Source: Fusibacter sp963666805 (lineage in GTDB: Bacteria > Bacillota > Clostridia > Peptostreptococcales > Acidaminobacteraceae). From it: a stretch of DNA of 64,000 nt. Position 1 is the stretch's first letter. Each line of letters begins with the position of its first letter. Location of the stretch: positions 124,001-188,000 of the forward strand of contig CAXXWR010000003.1 in assembly GCA_963666805.2 (NCBI GenBank). The letters run 5' to 3'. The translations under genes were made by a program, and so were the position numbers. Below the pieces are notes generated by a model that saw only the letters and a program-made list of their open reading frames with translations, made no database searches and was not told the DNA's origin. Of the stretch, positions 44,901-53,974 are shown one piece after another.

Positions 44901-45725
44901 ATGTTTGAATTTCATATAGGACCTTATGTCGAAGCATTTACAAATTTTTTAAACACTCATTTAGATATTATATTTGGTGCCATCAATACCTTTATAAATG
45001 GTATAGTTGGCGGTATTGAATGGGTACTGTTATTCATTCCTGTCATTGTACTTATTCTTTTCTTTACTATTATTAGTTATCTTATTAAAGGAAGAAACTT
45101 TGCAATTTTCACCGCAATTGGGTTATTATTAATTGATACTATGCAATTATGGGAAATGACCATGTCAACACTCGCTCTGGTTATCACGTCTGTTATTTTA
45201 ACCTTAGTGATTGGGATTCCATTAGGAATCCAGTCATCAAGAAGTGACAAACTTGCCAATATATTAAGACCTGTTCTCGATTTCATGCAGACCATGCCTG
45301 CATTTGTCTATCTTATTCCAGCAGTTCTCTTCTTTGGACTCGGGAAAGTGCCAGGTGCTGTTGCAACGATTATCTTTGCTATGCCACCTGTTGTCAGATT
45401 AACTAATTTAGGCATTAGACAAGTTCCACTTGATGTGATTGAAGCGAGTAAAGCATTTGGCTCTACAGAACGCCAAATGTTAATTGACGTCCAGTTACCA
45501 CTTGCTTTACCTACAATAATGACAGGAATCAACCAAACGATTATGTTAGCACTTTCAATGGTTGTTATTTCTTCTATGATCGGTGCAGGTGGGCTTGGTG
45601 ACCAAGTCCTCATGGGCATTACCCAATTTGAGATAGGAAAAGGGTTCGAAGCGGGACTTGCTGTTGTCATTTTGGCTATGATCCTCGATAGAATGACCCA
45701 ATCTTTAGGGGAAAGAAGGAAATAA
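44901..45725 (+). CDS. opuAB: Glycine betaine ABC transporter permease
   Basis: 274 residues, six to eight helices, with the BPD_transp_1 coupling segment EASKAFGSTERQMLIDVQLP. ProW/OpuAB family. It follows opuAA without a gap. Unlike lactococcal OpuABC the binding protein is a separate gene. Confidence 0.92.
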   Translation: MFEFHIGPYVEAFTNFLNTHLDIIFGAINTFINGIVGGIEWVLLFIPVIVLILFFTIISYLIKGRNFAIFTAIGLLLIDTMQLWEMTMSTLALVITSVILTLVIGIPLGIQSSRSDKLANILRPVLDFMQTMPAFVYLIPAVLFFGLGKVPGAVATIIFAMPPVVRLTNLGIRQVPLDVIEASKAFGSTERQMLIDVQLPLALPTIMTGINQTIMLALSMVVISSMIGAGGLGDQVLMGITQFEIGKGFEAGLAVVILAMILDRMTQSLGERRK

Positions 45726-45729
45726 TAAG

Positions 45730-46329
45730 ATGATTAAAGATGTTTATGAGATTATTTTAAGACTTAAAACACCGTCTGAAAAAGGCAAAGCACTTAATTT
45801 TTACGATGAATTACACAATATTATCGAAGCGTCTGAAATATTTAATGAAAAATTTAGGGCTTGGAGTAAGCGAATGATTATTACTCAAGTTGATTTTCAG
45901 AGTATTTCACTGCTCCTTTTTATTGAGAAAGAAAAAGAACATATCTCCTCTCGTGAAATACGTTTTTTTACAACAACGCTCATTAATGACTACTCTTGGG
46001 CTGACTATAGTCGTGAAAAATCAAAACTATTTGCTGGAACTGCATTTCATAAGCTCACTAAACGTGATACCATCGCTGTCTTAAAGTCACTTGAAAATGA
46101 CGCTTTGGGATCAACTCAAAAATTAGAAATTGAAAAAGTATTGGCACTTTACAATAACGATAGAGATGTCAATCGTTACAACGCCCTATCAGAAAATGTC
46201 AACAATTTGACAGATACTCAAGCACTTGCCATTATGCAATACCTGCTTGAAACTAAAAATCTGGGTGACACCGTTCAAAAAGAAACGGCAATTCAAGAAA
46301 TTAAGTTAATTTTAATTCATTATATATAG
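45730..46329 (+). CDS. Unrecognised 199-residue protein inside the glycine-betaine operon
   Basis: I do not recognise this protein. It is soluble, has no signal peptide or membrane helix, and is rich in Lys, Glu and Leu with predicted helices throughout. It contains no cysteine. It starts four bases after the permease stop (AAGGAAATAATAAG before the ATG) and ends ten bases before the binding-protein gene, with the same base composition as its neighbours, so it is a real operon member. A cytoplasmic accessory or regulator of the transporter is a guess from position alone. Confidence 0.8.
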   Translation: MIKDVYEIILRLKTPSEKGKALNFYDELHNIIEASEIFNEKFRAWSKRMIITQVDFQSISLLLFIEKEKEHISSREIRFFTTTLINDYSWADYSREKSKLFAGTAFHKLTKRDTIAVLKSLENDALGSTQKLEIEKVLALYNNDRDVNRYNALSENVNNLTDTQALAIMQYLLETKNLGDTVQKETAIQEIKLILIHYI

Positions 46330-46339
46330 GAGGATTTAC

Positions 46340-47278
46340 ATGAAACATATTAAAAAAATAATTGCACCTTTACTCATCATTGCGATGATGGCCATTGCAC
46401 TCTCAGGTTGTTCACCGGCAGCATCAAGTTCAGATTCAGCTTCCGGCAATGCACCAGCAAGTGACTCATCATCAGATAAGGACAATCAACCGACTTCAAA
46501 AACCGTTAAAATTGGCGTTGTGAACTGGTCAGATTGTATCGCTATCACTAACCTTGTCAAAGTTATTTTAGAAGATGATTTTAACTATACCGTTGAAACA
46601 ACTATGGTTGATGCCGGTCCTGTGTATGCTAGTGTTGCTAGTGGTGACTATGACGCCTATCTTGATGGCTGGTTACCTTCAACACACGCCAATTATATGG
46701 AAAAATTTGATGGTAAAATTGAAGCGTATTCAACTATTTTCGAAGGCACTAAAAATGGACTTGTTGTTCCTGCTTATGTCGATGTTGATAGTATTGAAGA
46801 CTTAAATGCTCATAAAGATGAATTTGATGGTAAAATTGTAGGTATTGACTCTGGTGCTGGCATCATGGGACAGGCCAATAATGCTATTGAAGATTACGAT
46901 TTAGATTTCAACTTACAAACGTCAAGTGGACCTGTTATGACAGCAGCTTTAGCAGATGCTATTGCCAATGAAAAACCTATCGTTGTAACCGGATGGCAAC
47001 CTCACTGGATGTTTGGTAAATGGGATTTAAAATTCTTAGATGATCCTAACAAAGACTTCGGTGATGCTGAATATATTAAATCAGTTGTCCGATTAGGCTT
47101 TAAAGAAGACCTTCCAGAATTCGCTGCTTTCTTAGACAATTTCTCACTTAGTAGTGATCAACTTGCTGATTTAATGTCACGAATTAATGACAGCGATGAA
47201 GATCCAGAAGTTGTTGCTAGAGCTTGGGTTCAAGATAATCAAGATGCTGTTAATACTTGGATCGAAGGCATAGAATAG
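46340..47278 (+). CDS. opuAC: Glycine betaine-binding lipoprotein
   Basis: 312 residues. Lipoprotein signal ending LSGC (Cys24), a Ser/Asp-rich linker (about 25-50) and an OpuAC domain. Aromatic residues for the quaternary-ammonium cage are likely among NWSDC near the start and WQPHWMFGKWDLKFL in the second lobe. AGGAGG precedes the ATG. Last gene of the operon, ending at a strong terminator. Confidence 0.93.
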   Translation: MKHIKKIIAPLLIIAMMAIALSGCSPAASSSDSASGNAPASDSSSDKDNQPTSKTVKIGVVNWSDCIAITNLVKVILEDDFNYTVETTMVDAGPVYASVASGDYDAYLDGWLPSTHANYMEKFDGKIEAYSTIFEGTKNGLVVPAYVDVDSIEDLNAHKDEFDGKIVGIDSGAGIMGQANNAIEDYDLDFNLQTSSGPVMTAALADAIANEKPIVVTGWQPHWMFGKWDLKFLDDPNKDFGDAEYIKSVVRLGFKEDLPEFAAFLDNFSLSSDQLADLMSRINDSDEDPEVVARAWVQDNQDAVNTWIEGIE

Positions 47279-47287
47279 TTTCCACTC

Positions 47288-47328
47288 ATTGTATTGATTT
47301 TGCCATACACTTTTTCAATACAATGATG
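47288..47328 (+). repeat. Inverted repeat downstream of opuAC
   Basis: Perfect 12-base arms TCATTGTATTGA and TCAATACAATGA with a 17-base loop, lying between the stop codon and the terminator. Without a T tract; it may protect the 3' end of the mRNA. Confidence 0.5.
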
Positions 47329-47337
47329 GTATATCAA

Positions 47338-47373
47338 AAACGGGTTAGACACCAGTCTAACCCGTTTTTTTGT
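47338..47373 (+). terminator. Terminator of the glycine-betaine operon
   Basis: Fifteen-base perfect arms AAAAACGGGTTAGAC and GTCTAACCCGTTTTT, loop ACCA, then T tract. Confidence 0.9.
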
Positions 47374-47418
47374 TCTATAAGCAACTTAAAGCAACTTATT
47401 TTGTTCAGTTGTCCATGA

Positions 47419-48261
47419 TTAAAATGTTACTTCATCAGGATTCATCCCCGATTCACCCGTTACAGGCATGTCACCAATCTTTTTCATATCATCTTCAGAA
47501 ATAACAAAATCACCGACTTTATTATTCTCTATAATACGTTCAGGAGTAATCGATTTAGGCAGAGGGAGTACACCCTTTTGAAGCACCCATCTCACACAAA
47601 GTTGTGCCACTGATTTATCATATGATTTTGCCATTTGATTTAAAAATTCATTATTGAGCAGACGACCACTTCCCAGCGGACTCCATGCTTCTACTAGAAT
47701 ATCATTTGCCTTGCAAAAATCTACAGTTTCTTTTTGAGTAAATCCTGGATGAAACTCAATTTGATCAACCATTGGCTTAATTTCACTCATTTCTATTAAA
47801 GCTTCTAAATGATGTTTATGAAAATTGCTGACACCAATCGCTTTAATCTTACCTTTTTTATAAAGTTCTTCCATGGCACGCCATGTATCTGCATTAATCT
47901 GCTTCCAGTTTTCAAATTGCTTCACATTTGCAGGCCAATGAATAAGGTATAAATCTAAATAATCTAGTTGTAAATCTTTCAATGTTTTTTCAAAGGCCTT
48001 TAAAGTGCTTTCATAACCTCTTTCTGAATTCCATAATTTACTGGTTACAAATAACTGATCACGTGCTATACCTGAATCAGCAATCGCTTTTCCGATACTC
48101 ACCTCATTGCCATAGATAGCTGCTGTATCAATATGTGTATAGCCATTTGTAAGTGCCGTTTTAACTGCTTCTATTGCTGTTTCTCCATCTGGTGTTTGCC
48201 ATGTTCCAAATCCAATACTTGGAATTTCAACACCATTTGATAGTTTGTAATGACTCATCAT
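47419..48261 (-). CDS. Aldo/keto reductase (2,5-diketogluconate reductase-like)
   Basis: 280 residues, NADPH-dependent TIM barrel. The catalytic tetrad is visible as Asp and Tyr in DTAAIYGNE, Lys in VTSKLW and His in YLIHWPAN; the cofactor-binding LPKSITPERI loop is near the C-terminus. Typical of the AKR5 group that reduces aldehydes, methylglyoxal or keto sugars. Stands alone, on the opposite strand to the convergent glycine-betaine operon. Two ATG codons are adjacent at the start, with GAGGTG upstream. Confidence 0.88.
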   Translation of the reverse strand: MMSHYKLSNGVEIPSIGFGTWQTPDGETAIEAVKTALTNGYTHIDTAAIYGNEVSIGKAIADSGIARDQLFVTSKLWNSERGYESTLKAFEKTLKDLQLDYLDLYLIHWPANVKQFENWKQINADTWRAMEELYKKGKIKAIGVSNFHKHHLEALIEMSEIKPMVDQIEFHPGFTQKETVDFCKANDILVEAWSPLGSGRLLNNEFLNQMAKSYDKSVAQLCVRWVLQKGVLPLPKSITPERIIENNKVGDFVISEDDMKKIGDMPVTGESGMNPDEVTF

Positions 48262-48425
48262 CTAATCACCTCTCTATTCATCGTGTTACATTACCGTCTT
48301 CTGAGGTGGATATTTTAAATTCTATAATTACCTATCCACTCTTTACATACTTACCCTAAACATCCTTAAAATATTGTAAATATTCGTTCACATTTTCAAT
48401 ACAATGCTTGATGCATGAGATACTA

Positions 48426-49238
48426 CTATGAAATGTTTTTTTCATGTCTTTTAGGAGGCAAGCACTCATAAGAGCGACACATCGGTTTACCTGAAAGAGG
48501 GTCTATATCAATGTAGGCATCAATATTGAAGACGTTTTTTAATACCCTTTTATTCATCACCCGTTCAACACTCCCCTCTTCAATAATTTGTCCTGACTTC
48601 ATAGCAATTATGCAATCTGAAAAACGAGCAGCTTGGTTAATATCATGTAAAACCATAACAATAGTGCGATTGTCCTTTTCATTTAAGTCTTTGAGCAAAT
48701 TTAAAATTTCAAGTTGATGTGCCATATCAAGATATGTCGTTGGCTCATCTAATAAAATAATGTCTGTTTCTTGAGCAAGGGCCATTGCAATCCAGACCCT
48801 TTGTAATTGCCCTCCTGATAGGGCTCCAATATCTTCATTTTCAATTTCACCAATTTCTGTTTTAGCAATTGCCCATGCAATTGCCATTTCATCTTCCTTG
48901 TCAAATCCCTTCAAACCCTTTCGGTAAGGATATCTTCCATAACCAACTAATTCTTTCACAGTAAGCCCCTCAAGAGGGTTCATTTTTTGACTCAACATCG
49001 TTATCTTTTTGGCTAATACTTTAGGGTTTTCTTTTGCCATATTGATGGCATCTAAATAAATTCCCCCTTTTTGATAAGGTATGATTCTAGCAATGGCTTT
49101 CAATAGTGTCGATTTACCACATCCATTGGCTCCAATAATCGTCGTGATTTTTCCCTTAGGTATAGTATAGTTAAAATCTGAAACAATAGCAGGTCCTCCA
49201 TACCCTACTTCAACTGATTCCAATTTAATTCGGCTCAC
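48426..49238 (-). CDS. FepC/FhuC-type ABC transporter ATP-binding protein
   Basis: 270 residues. Walker A GANGCGKST, signature LSGGQLQRVWIAMAL, Walker B IILLDEPTTYLDMAHQ, all typical of iron-siderophore, heme or cobalamin importers. The start is GTG, overlapping the stop of the preceding small nitrogenase-like gene as GTGA, with GGGGG upstream. It must energise the FecCD permeases at 51777-53799, from which it is separated only by the three nitrogenase-like genes. That arrangement, and the overlap, tie the redox genes to transport. Confidence 0.93.
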   Translation of the reverse strand: MSRIKLESVEVGYGGPAIVSDFNYTIPKGKITTIIGANGCGKSTLLKAIARIIPYQKGGIYLDAINMAKENPKVLAKKITMLSQKMNPLEGLTVKELVGYGRYPYRKGLKGFDKEDEMAIAWAIAKTEIGEIENEDIGALSGGQLQRVWIAMALAQETDIILLDEPTTYLDMAHQLEILNLLKDLNEKDNRTIVMVLHDINQAARFSDCIIAMKSGQIIEEGSVERVMNKRVLKNVFNIDAYIDIDPLSGKPMCRSYECLPPKRHEKNIS

Positions 49239-49678
49239 TTTAGCCCCCTTTCTCTAAGCACTTGCTCAGCAGCTTCTACACCTTCTTCATAAGTATATTC
49301 AAATCCCCCTTTGGGAACGGTAAATACAGATTTTGACCAATTGCCACCTTGGGCAATCTCACCTTCTAAATCAATCCCTATCATTTCACCCACGGAAGAA
49401 GGCAATAAGGCAATTGCTTCTATCTCTGGCTTCTCAATCAGAGCTTCAATAGCTTCGTGAAGCCTCTGAGTCTCTCCTAAAGCGATTTCATAGGCTTTTA
49501 AATGAGTTGAATAACACCTTGCTTTTATAGGAATATTATTCATATGAGCATCCTTGTACTGATAGAGCGTATGTCCCATTGAACCATACTCTAAAATAGC
49601 TAATCCTTCCATTTGAATTAAGACAGATAGGATGCCCATTCTTGATGACCGTGGCGGTATCTGTTTATATAAACCCAT
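49235..49678 (-). CDS. Truncated nitrogenase component-1-like protein (first domain only), cluster cysteines absent
   Basis: 147 residues. The pattern matches the first domain of NifD/NifK-type proteins: GILSVLIQMEGLAILEYGS-MGH corresponds to the segment around the second cluster Cys, and LLPSSVGEMIGIDLEGE to the conserved TCVPELIGED around the third. The cysteines are replaced: Ser12 (or Ser11), His36 and Ser95 occupy their places by my alignment with the neighbouring 428-residue protein. Only one Cys (55) remains. It overlaps both neighbours (TAATG and GTGA), so it is an intact, coupled gene and not debris. Likely a small partner subunit of the component-1-like protein. Confidence 0.7.
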   Translation of the reverse strand: MGLYKQIPPRSSRMGILSVLIQMEGLAILEYGSMGHTLYQYKDAHMNNIPIKARCYSTHLKAYEIALGETQRLHEAIEALIEKPEIEAIALLPSSVGEMIGIDLEGEIAQGGNWSKSVFTVPKGGFEYTYEEGVEAAEQVLRERGLK

Positions 49679-50964
49679 TACGCCCTCCTTTTGTCACAAT
49701 TAATAAGTTCTAACATTTTTTCAATCTTAGCGAAACCTTGATTTTCCTCCAGTTCCATTATTGCTCTTCGGGGCACTTTTAAAGTGGATTCACCACAGAT
49801 TGTAATCGTCTGTTTTTGATAAAGCCCTTGATCTTCTGTAAAAAAGGTCACTTGTGGATTTAATCCAATCTCTTGACACCTTTTTTGCCACTTGATTTGA
49901 TTCTCGCCTAGCCATTCAATATGAAGTGCCTTCACCTCAATCCCAAGCTGATTTAAAGCGTAAGCTAGACTACTGGTCACTATATCAGATGATCCAATAT
50001 AAGCCGTCACCTTGTCTCCCTCTATCCTCTTTTGATAAGTAGCTTCAAGCTGACACATTTCAGAAAATACTTTAGACAATGCAGTATCATCTACGATTTC
50101 AGCCTCATAATAATCCAAAATAGTCCGATATTGGGTCTCAAGCGTATGGGCATCATAGACATCAAATAAAGAGATTATCGGCCATCCCCATGCTTGATTG
50201 ATTTCCGAAGCAAAGGCGGACCATTCTGGGCTAGTAATCAATAAAATGCCTCGAGCCTCTAAGTCCAAATGACTATACTTATGAGGTTTATTAATATGAA
50301 TGATCTTGGGTAATGACCTTTTAAAAAAGGTTATTAGTTCTTTAGGAAATACCGCTCCCAAAACATAAATGAGAGGATTATCCATTTCTCTTTGCTGATT
50401 TAAGATGCCTTTTGAAATAGGCATAGATGTATCTATTGAGGTGCTATTTACAGAATCAATCATCCAATGGGCAAGCTCTTTAAAAAAAGCTTCATAACCT
50501 AGACCATAACCATTACTTTTAAAATGGGCAAGATTTAAAACCATGATTGGTGTCTCTTCTTTCAAATCCAAAATACAGTTTTCAAAATCTTCACCAATGA
50601 GCTCTGGAACGCAGGTTTTTATTACTACAATTTTACGTGCGCCTTCATTTATCATTTCCTCAAGAGCACTGCGCACCCCCTCTTCACAACCAAAAACAAC
50701 TTCGTTCTCATCAAGAACATAGGTATAATGAAAGGTATACTTATTTTTTATGTCATTCGTAATAACCAATCGGCTATAATACGCACATTCATGAGTCCCA
50801 ACAACAAGGCTTGATATGTTTTCCGTTTTTCTAAGCATTGCCAAAACAACATGCATAGGGCAATGACTGCCTTGGTAAACAGGTGTCTTAAAAAGTGGAA
50901 TTTGCTGGTCATCCTCAATATAATCTAAAGCAATGGTCATTTCTTGATTCGATTTTCCACTCAT
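49678..50964 (-). CDS. Nitrogenase component-1-like oxidoreductase (NifD/NifK/CfbD superfamily)
   Basis: 428 residues. Candidate ligands of an interface iron-sulfur cluster are Cys35 (GSHCPMH), Cys60 (GTHECAYY) and Cys118 (KTCVPELIGED), the three positions conserved in component 1 of nitrogenases and related reductases; Cys93 (FGCEEG) could be a fourth. Later Rossmann-like segments include YVLGAVFPKE and VTAYIGSSDIV. I see no match to the FeMo-cofactor Cys/His ligand context, and only one full-length component-1 gene, so it resembles CfbD-like or Nfl-type reductases. It directly follows the NifH-like gene (TAAATG junction) with GGAGG upstream. Confidence 0.82.
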   Translation of the reverse strand: MSGKSNQEMTIALDYIEDDQQIPLFKTPVYQGSHCPMHVVLAMLRKTENISSLVVGTHECAYYSRLVITNDIKNKYTFHYTYVLDENEVVFGCEEGVRSALEEMINEGARKIVVIKTCVPELIGEDFENCILDLKEETPIMVLNLAHFKSNGYGLGYEAFFKELAHWMIDSVNSTSIDTSMPISKGILNQQREMDNPLIYVLGAVFPKELITFFKRSLPKIIHINKPHKYSHLDLEARGILLITSPEWSAFASEINQAWGWPIISLFDVYDAHTLETQYRTILDYYEAEIVDDTALSKVFSEMCQLEATYQKRIEGDKVTAYIGSSDIVTSSLAYALNQLGIEVKALHIEWLGENQIKWQKRCQEIGLNPQVTFFTEDQGLYQKQTITICGESTLKVPRRAIMELEENQGFAKIEKMLELINCDKRRA

Positions 50965-51708
50965 TTAAGCCTCCATCATTTTTCGTGCTAAAATCAAGTA
51001 TTCTTGAGTCATAGCATCTTGAGGAAAAGCTTTAACAACAGTTTGATTGATTGCCTCTGCCTCTTGAACAATTGGATTTCTCCTCATACGATGAAAGACG
51101 AGTGTTTCATTCTCTTTTGCTGCTTGGTCAACCAACTGATCTTCTTGATCGATATTCTTGCTGTTTTGAATAAAACCTTTCAGCTTAGCATAATTTTTAT
51201 TGCCCATATTTTTAACGGCATAGGCAATATTTGAAGCCGCGTAAAGCGACATCATTTCACCTGATGTGACAATATAGACCTCATCTGCATAGCCATTCCT
51301 AATCGGCATTGAAAAGCCTCCACACACTACATCTCCTAGAACATCATAGATCACGACATCTGGTTCTAAGATACTATAAGCTTCGAGCATTTTTAATTTT
51401 TCAAAAGCTGTAATAATGCCTCTTCCTGCACAACCGATTCCCGGTTTAGGTCCACCTGCTTCAACACAAAGCACCCCACAGTCGCCACGATAAACCAAAT
51501 CATCAAGGGTCGCTATCTTTTTACTTCTCAGTGTGTCAAGGACTGTAGGAATACATTTCCCATGTGTTAAATTACGTGTTGAATCTGCTTTGGGGTCACA
51601 ACCAATTTGCATCACCTTATATCCTAACTGGCTTAGGGCAGCAGAAAGATTGGACACAGTGGTTGATTTACCAATCCCCCCTTTACCATATATAGCTATT
51701 TTTTTCAT
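50965..51708 (-). CDS. NifH-like ATP-dependent reductase (nitrogenase iron-protein superfamily)
   Basis: 247 residues, a little shorter than NifH. P-loop GKGGIGKS at 8-15; bridging [4Fe-4S] ligands Cys93 (GIGCAGRG) and Cys129 (DVVCGG) are both present, as is the Arg96 equivalent of the NifH ADP-ribosylation site. Switch I-like GCDPKADST is intact. It should form a homodimer that delivers low-potential electrons, with ATP hydrolysis, to the component-1-like protein encoded next. It lies 68 bases after a FecCD permease gene with GGAGG upstream. Accessory nif genes (nifE, nifN, nifB) are absent from the window. Confidence 0.9.
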   Translation of the reverse strand: MKKIAIYGKGGIGKSTTVSNLSAALSQLGYKVMQIGCDPKADSTRNLTHGKCIPTVLDTLRSKKIATLDDLVYRGDCGVLCVEAGGPKPGIGCAGRGIITAFEKLKMLEAYSILEPDVVIYDVLGDVVCGGFSMPIRNGYADEVYIVTSGEMMSLYAASNIAYAVKNMGNKNYAKLKGFIQNSKNIDQEDQLVDQAAKENETLVFHRMRRNPIVQEAEAINQTVVKAFPQDAMTQEYLILARKMMEA

Positions 51709-51776
51709 GACTAACCTCCTTTATAGACTCAAGCGCACCGTTTGAGTATCTGTCTTTTACGCAATATTTTACAGCT

Positions 51777-52781
51777 TTATTTTGATTTAAATAATAAATA
51801 AATAAAATAAGGTGCTCCAATAATAGAGACCACAATTCCCGTAGGCAATTCTGCGGGTTTAACAATAAATCTAGCAATAATGTCCGCAAAAAGAACCAAA
51901 ATAGCGCCGACGAGTGCCGAAGTAATAACTAAATTCATTTGACGATTGCCTACAAGTTTACGACTAATATGAGGGGCCATTAAACCTACAAATGCAATAC
52001 TACCGCTCACCGAAACTGCAGATGCAGCCAAAGAAGCTGCAATAATAAGTAAAATCCGCTTAGCTCTTTTGACATTAAGACCTAAAGTCATAGAGGTTGC
52101 ATCCCCAAGCAGTAAAAGATCCAACTGATGGGAAAAAATAATAGCGAGACCTATTCCAATAACAATCCACGGAAGAACAGCTATCACAAGGTCCCAATGT
52201 GCCCCCCAAATACTACCTGCCTGCCATCGCGCTAAAAAATCGTGTTGATCTTGATCCATTTTGAGTACGAGAATCATCATCAGTCCATTGATGCCCGCAT
52301 TAAGTGCAATCCCATTTAAAATGAAGCGATTAGGGTTCATCCCTTTATACTTTGATTGTGATAAAGTGTAAATCAGTCCCACTACAACCATCGAACCAAC
52401 AAATGAAAAAATCGGCATCACAAAAATAGAATGAAAATCCAAAGTCCCCACACCAATCATAAAGAGGACAACAATGAGTCCCCCACCAGCATTTACCCCC
52501 ATAATCGCTGGATCTGCTAAAGGATTTTTAGTTAAGCCTTGTAAAATACAGCCTGAAACAGCAAATGCTGCTCCCACTAAAATCGCTATCATTATCCGAG
52601 GCATCCGAAACGACATCAGGATTAAACGTTGGGTTGATTCACCTCTCCCCAATAAAATTTGAACAATCTCCTGATAAGATAAATCCGAATAGCCGACTCT
52701 AAGTGCTAAAAGAATAAGCAGGGGTAAAGATATCATTAAGATACTTATTGTTAACTTGACTTTTGCTTTTCTATCTAACAT
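51777..52781 (-). CDS. FecCD-family iron-chelate ABC permease 2
   Basis: 334 residues, about ten helices. Typical segments: NPLADPAIMGVNAGGGL, and the ATPase-coupling GSIAFVGLMAPHISRKLVG. The family imports ferric siderophores, heme or cobalamin. I use the ATG at 52781, eight bases after GGAGG, rather than a GTG three codons upstream that abuts the ribosome site. Overlaps the end of permease 1. Confidence 0.92.
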   Translation of the reverse strand: MLDRKAKVKLTISILMISLPLLILLALRVGYSDLSYQEIVQILLGRGESTQRLILMSFRMPRIMIAILVGAAFAVSGCILQGLTKNPLADPAIMGVNAGGGLIVVLFMIGVGTLDFHSIFVMPIFSFVGSMVVVGLIYTLSQSKYKGMNPNRFILNGIALNAGINGLMMILVLKMDQDQHDFLARWQAGSIWGAHWDLVIAVLPWIVIGIGLAIIFSHQLDLLLLGDATSMTLGLNVKRAKRILLIIAASLAASAVSVSGSIAFVGLMAPHISRKLVGNRQMNLVITSALVGAILVLFADIIARFIVKPAELPTGIVVSIIGAPYFIYLLFKSK

Positions 52782-53799
52782 GTTTGACACCTCCAGATTC
52801 TCTACTGATAATTAAGAAAACTGGAACACCAATTAAGGCAATGAGGGCACCAATTGGTACTTCACCAGGCGCAATGACCCATTTGGATAAGACATCTGCA
52901 AGCATCATTAAAACGGCTCCATAAACCATGGATAAAGCCATTAGGAATGAATAGTTTAGTCCAACAAATCGTCTTAAAATATGGGGAACAATAATTCCAA
53001 CGAATGAGATGAGTCCTGCTAATGCAACCGATACACCCGCCAATACAATCACTATCATGACCGTCAAGATTCTCACTAAATTAATGCGAACCCCCAGCGC
53101 TCTCGCCACTTCCTCACCCATACTCATCAAAGTCACACTCTTACTGATTAAAAGGGCAAGAATAAAGGCAGGGATAGTAGTGATAAGTCCCACTTTTACA
53201 TAAAGCCAAGAAGCATTGGCAACACTTCCCATAGTCCAAAAGCTAACATTTTGAGCGACGTTGTTGGCAATGGTTAAGCCTTGACTAAGAGCACTAAATA
53301 ATGCGGTCATCGCTGCCCCTGCAAGAACCAATTTCATAGGTTGGTTTTTACCCGGTGTCATATAGCTTATGGCATAAATAACAAGTGCTCCAAAAGCAGC
53401 CCCTACAAATGCCATAAGAACAGTGGTGTAGTAGCCAACACCTCTAAAAACGGTGTAGCTTAAGGCCACCATGAAAACAGCGCCTGAACTCAATCCCATT
53501 AAGCCGGAGTCTGCCATGGGATTATGTGTTACCCCCTGCATCAGTGCCCCAGAGACAGCTAAACTTGCTCCTACTAATCCTGCAACAACTGCCCTAGGAA
53601 TACGCATTTCAAACAAGAGGACTTGTTGAGGACTGTTTGAATCATAGTTAAATAAAACCTGTAAGGCATCCTCTATTTTAAAACCGCCCGCACCCGTCAC
53701 TATTTCTAAAATGAAAGCGACCACCAGACCTACTATGCCTATTGATAGTAGACTTGTGAACATCAGCATTTTTTTCGTCTTATTTCTTTCTGTCTTCAT
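52771..53799 (-). CDS. FecCD-family iron-chelate ABC permease 1
   Basis: 342 residues, about ten helices. Segments NPMADSGLMGLSSGAVF and GLISFVGIIVPHILRRFVG identify it. Forms a heterodimer with permease 2. It is 175 bases downstream of the binding-protein gene, with a terminator hairpin between them. Confidence 0.92.
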   Translation of the reverse strand: MKTERNKTKKMLMFTSLLSIGIVGLVVAFILEIVTGAGGFKIEDALQVLFNYDSNSPQQVLLFEMRIPRAVVAGLVGASLAVSGALMQGVTHNPMADSGLMGLSSGAVFMVALSYTVFRGVGYYTTVLMAFVGAAFGALVIYAISYMTPGKNQPMKLVLAGAAMTALFSALSQGLTIANNVAQNVSFWTMGSVANASWLYVKVGLITTIPAFILALLISKSVTLMSMGEEVARALGVRINLVRILTVMIVIVLAGVSVALAGLISFVGIIVPHILRRFVGLNYSFLMALSMVYGAVLMMLADVLSKWVIAPGEVPIGALIALIGVPVFLIISRESGGVKHVR

Positions 53800-53894
53800 T
53801 TTAAAATCCTTTATCTTCTTTTTTAAATTGTATCTAGTGTCTCATTAGAATGACGACCTCAATTCTCTAAGTATCCTATTTTCTATCACCTAAT

Positions 53895-53941
53895 AAAAAG
53901 AGGGATTGCCATTCTTATGATATGAAGGCAATTCCTCTTTT
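53895..53941 (-). terminator. Attenuating terminator between binding protein and permease genes
   Basis: Arms AAAAGAGGAATTGCC and GGCAATCCCTCTTTT (one mismatch) around a 16-base loop, followed by TTATT on the minus strand. Read-through is needed for the permease and nitrogenase-like genes unless an unseen promoter follows. Confidence 0.75.
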
Positions 53942-53974
53942 AGTCATGCTTAGTATGAGCTTATTAAGATGATA

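Noticed and set aside
45077..45670. Minus-strand open frames opposite opuAB
   Set aside because: They are antisense shadows of the permease, without start signals or homology by eye.
49235..49678. Treating the short component-1-like gene as a frameshifted pseudogene
   Set aside because: Its start overlaps the upstream stop and its stop overlaps the downstream start, and no continuing component-1 sequence is found in another frame before the ATPase gene.
48426..51708. Reading the nitrogenase-like genes as a nitrogen-fixation locus
   Set aside because: There is only one full-length component-1 gene, no recognisable FeMo-cofactor ligand context and no nifE, nifN, nifB or homocitrate synthase gene; the neighbours are all iron-chelate transport.
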